NCBI GenBank assembly: GCA_003278685.1
Contig: QCDS01000001.1
Location: 248,001-312,000, forward strand
Reading direction: 5' to 3'
DNA from: Prochlorococcus sp. AG-355-K03
Lineage (GTDB): Bacteria; Cyanobacteriota; Cyanobacteriia; PCC-6307; Cyanobiaceae
DNA length: 64,000 bases
Part shown: positions 62,753 to 64,000 of the stretch, one piece after another
Layout: every line of letters starts with the position of its first letter
Numbering within the stretch: position 1 is the first letter of the stretch
Notes under the pieces: model-generated
Seen by the model: only the letters and a program-made list of their open reading frames with translations
Told to the model about the DNA's origin: nothing
The model's database searches: none
Translations under genes and position numbers: made by a program

Positions 62753-64000
62753 TTATTTATTTTTAATCCATTGAACAAGAGTTTTAACTCCAAAACCGGT
62801 TGCACCTGATGGGTTGATCCCTTTATTCTTGTCAGTCCAACAAGTCCCAGCAATATCAATATGAGCCCATTTAATCTCCTTATCAAAGAATTCCTCTAAA
62901 AACAAAGCAGCTGTTATTGAGCCACCTGCTCTAGGACCTGTATTTTTCATGTCAGCTATATGAGACTTTAAACCTTCTTTATAAGATTTTTGTAAAGGCA
63001 TTTGCCATAATTCTTCTCCAGACTGTGATGATGCGGCTTTTAGGTCATTTGCTAAATCATCATTATTGCTCCAGAATCCAGCTACATCATTCCCTAATGC
63101 AACTACAATAGCTCCTGTTAAAGTTGCCAGATCTATTATTGAATCTGGTTTTAAATTTGATGCGTAAGTTAAAGCATCAGCTAATGTAAGTCTGCCCTCA
63201 GCATCAGTGTTATTTATTTCAATTGTCTTACCGTTAGATGCTTTAACTACATCACCAGGATGTACTGCAGATCCATTTATCATGTTTTCGCAAGATGCCA
63301 CAATAAAATGAATTTCTAATCCCTTTGGTTTTATTGCCCCAAGTGCTTTTGCCGCTCCTAAAACTGCAGCGCTTCCGCCCATATCATATTTCATCATTTC
63401 AATTTGAGAGGCTCCCACTTTCAGATTGTATCCTCCAGAATCAAAGGTTAAACCCTTCCCAACAAGCGCAATCTTTTCTTTTATAGGACCCTCTGACTTT
63501 AAAGTAAGATGTATAAATTTAGGATCTAGATCAGATCCTTTTGCTACAGCTAAATATGCACCCATTCCTAAATCTTCACAATCTTTTGCCTCTAAAATTT
63601 TTACTCCCAAACCATGATCTTTAGCTATTTGAGAAGCTTGTATAGACATTTCCTGAGGAGTAAGGCTATTTGGAGGGGCGGCTACAAGTCTTCTTGCTAG
63701 TTCTACACCTTCACATATTTGTGCTGTCTCTTCAAAGCTAATATTCTCAAATTTTTTCAAATTCAAAAACTCTATTTCTTTAAGAACTTTCTTTTCATCT
63801 TTTTTCTTATTAAATCTGTTATCTTTGTAAGCGGATAATCTGACAGACTCTGCTAATTGATTTATTTCTAATTGTGAATTTATAAATTCCCAAGGTAGCA
63901 AGATGCTCATTTTTTCATTTTTATCAACAGTTTTCCTAACTAGATTTCCTATAGAGTTTTCTATATCACTTTTATTTAGGTCTTTTGATTTGCCAAGACC
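62753..64000 (-). CDS. pepA: Leucyl aminopeptidase (partial)
   Basis: The C-terminal 415 codons or so are inside the window; the frame stays open to base 64000 with [20 protein letters not shown], so the N-terminus lies outside. Two-metal M17 peptidase: catalytic region [15 protein letters not shown], metal ligands in [15 protein letters not shown] and a [14 protein letters not shown] end. It frees N-terminal residues during protein turnover in the cytoplasm. Confidence 0.95.
   Translation of the reverse strand, partial: GLGKSKDLNKSDIENSIGNLVRKTVDKNEKMSILLPWEFINSQLEINQLAESVRLSAYKDNRFNKKKDEKKVLKEIEFLNLKKFENISFEETAQICEGVELARRLVAAPPNSLTPQEMSIQASQIAKDHGLGVKILEAKDCEDLGMGAYLAVAKGSDLDPKFIHLTLKSEGPIKEKIALVGKGLTFDSGGYNLKVGASQIEMMKYDMGGSAAVLGAAKALGAIKPKGLEIHFIVASCENMINGSAVHPGDVVKASNGKTIEINNTDAEGRLTLADALTYASNLKPDSIIDLATLTGAIVVALGNDVAGFWSNNDDLANDLKAASSQSGEELWQMPLQKSYKEGLKSHIADMKNTGPRAGGSITAALFLEEFFDKEIKWAHIDIAGTCWTDKNKGINPSGATGFGVKTLVQWIKNK

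Noticed and set aside
1-64000. CRISPR array
   Set aside because: No regularly spaced direct repeats were seen, and no cas-like gene is present.

Overview
The window is a stretch of chromosome from a high-light-adapted Prochlorococcus (marine picocyanobacterium). This rests on the very AT-rich composition, rplU-rpmA beside kaiB-kaiC with no kaiA between, the NblS-type kinase next to kaiC, small high-light-inducible proteins ending in TGQIIPG, the photosystem II S4 protein, and the purD/nblS/kaiC and bamA-lpxC-fabZ-lpxA-lpxB neighbourhoods. The exact strain cannot be told from the sequence.

Layout. (1) 1-4.5 kb: a plus-strand operon of a HypB-type nickel GTPase, a NrtA/SsuA-type ABC importer (binding protein, permease, ATPase) and a Rieske non-heme iron oxygenase. 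The gene order resembles the cyanobacterial guanidine-hydrolase (gdmH)/hypA/hypB/ABC-transporter cluster, so nickel-dependent use of a guanidine-like nitrogen compound is the favoured reading. (2) 4.6-6.3 kb: a small lipoprotein, a LOG-family protein and a cupin. (3) 6.3-28 kb: an accessory, island-like region dominated by micro-proteins of roughly 28-80 residues, many with one membrane helix. It also holds three high-light-inducible proteins, two fatty-acid desaturases, a frameshifted DUF938 methyltransferase, a candidate small RNA, and two core genes (apt and an LptF/G permease). Several tiny genes overlap as ATGA or TAATG pairs, so they are probably translated together. (4) 28-40 kb: a mixed region with a HI0933 flavoprotein, a GAF sensor, DUF2214, DUF1643, pirin, murD, an SDR enzyme, a stand-alone NAD-ligase adenylation domain, a photolyase-like protein with reversed domain order, DoxX, an FMN-binding protein and a DUF1295-type membrane protein. 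(5) 40-64 kb: the conserved core. It contains a tRNA, the PSII S4 protein, serA, prmA, a ferredoxin, a pentapeptide-repeat lumen protein, rnz, a SpoIID-type protein, truB, rpmA/rplU, kaiB/kaiC, nblS, purD, purC, the lipid A/outer-membrane operon bamA-lpxC-fabZ-lpxA-lpxB, msrA and the C-terminal part of pepA.

How the parts work together. The core half supplies clock output and light-stress signalling (KaiB/KaiC, NblS), purine synthesis (PurD, PurC), outer-membrane assembly and lipid A synthesis. The island half looks like a light- and cold-stress toolkit (high-light-inducible proteins, desaturases, small membrane proteins) of the kind that varies between strains. Many genes there use TTG or GTG starts. 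For the tiny genes I chose starts from ribosome binding sites and overlaps, and each was read directly from the bases. No CRISPR array, insertion sequence, integrase or rRNA gene was seen.
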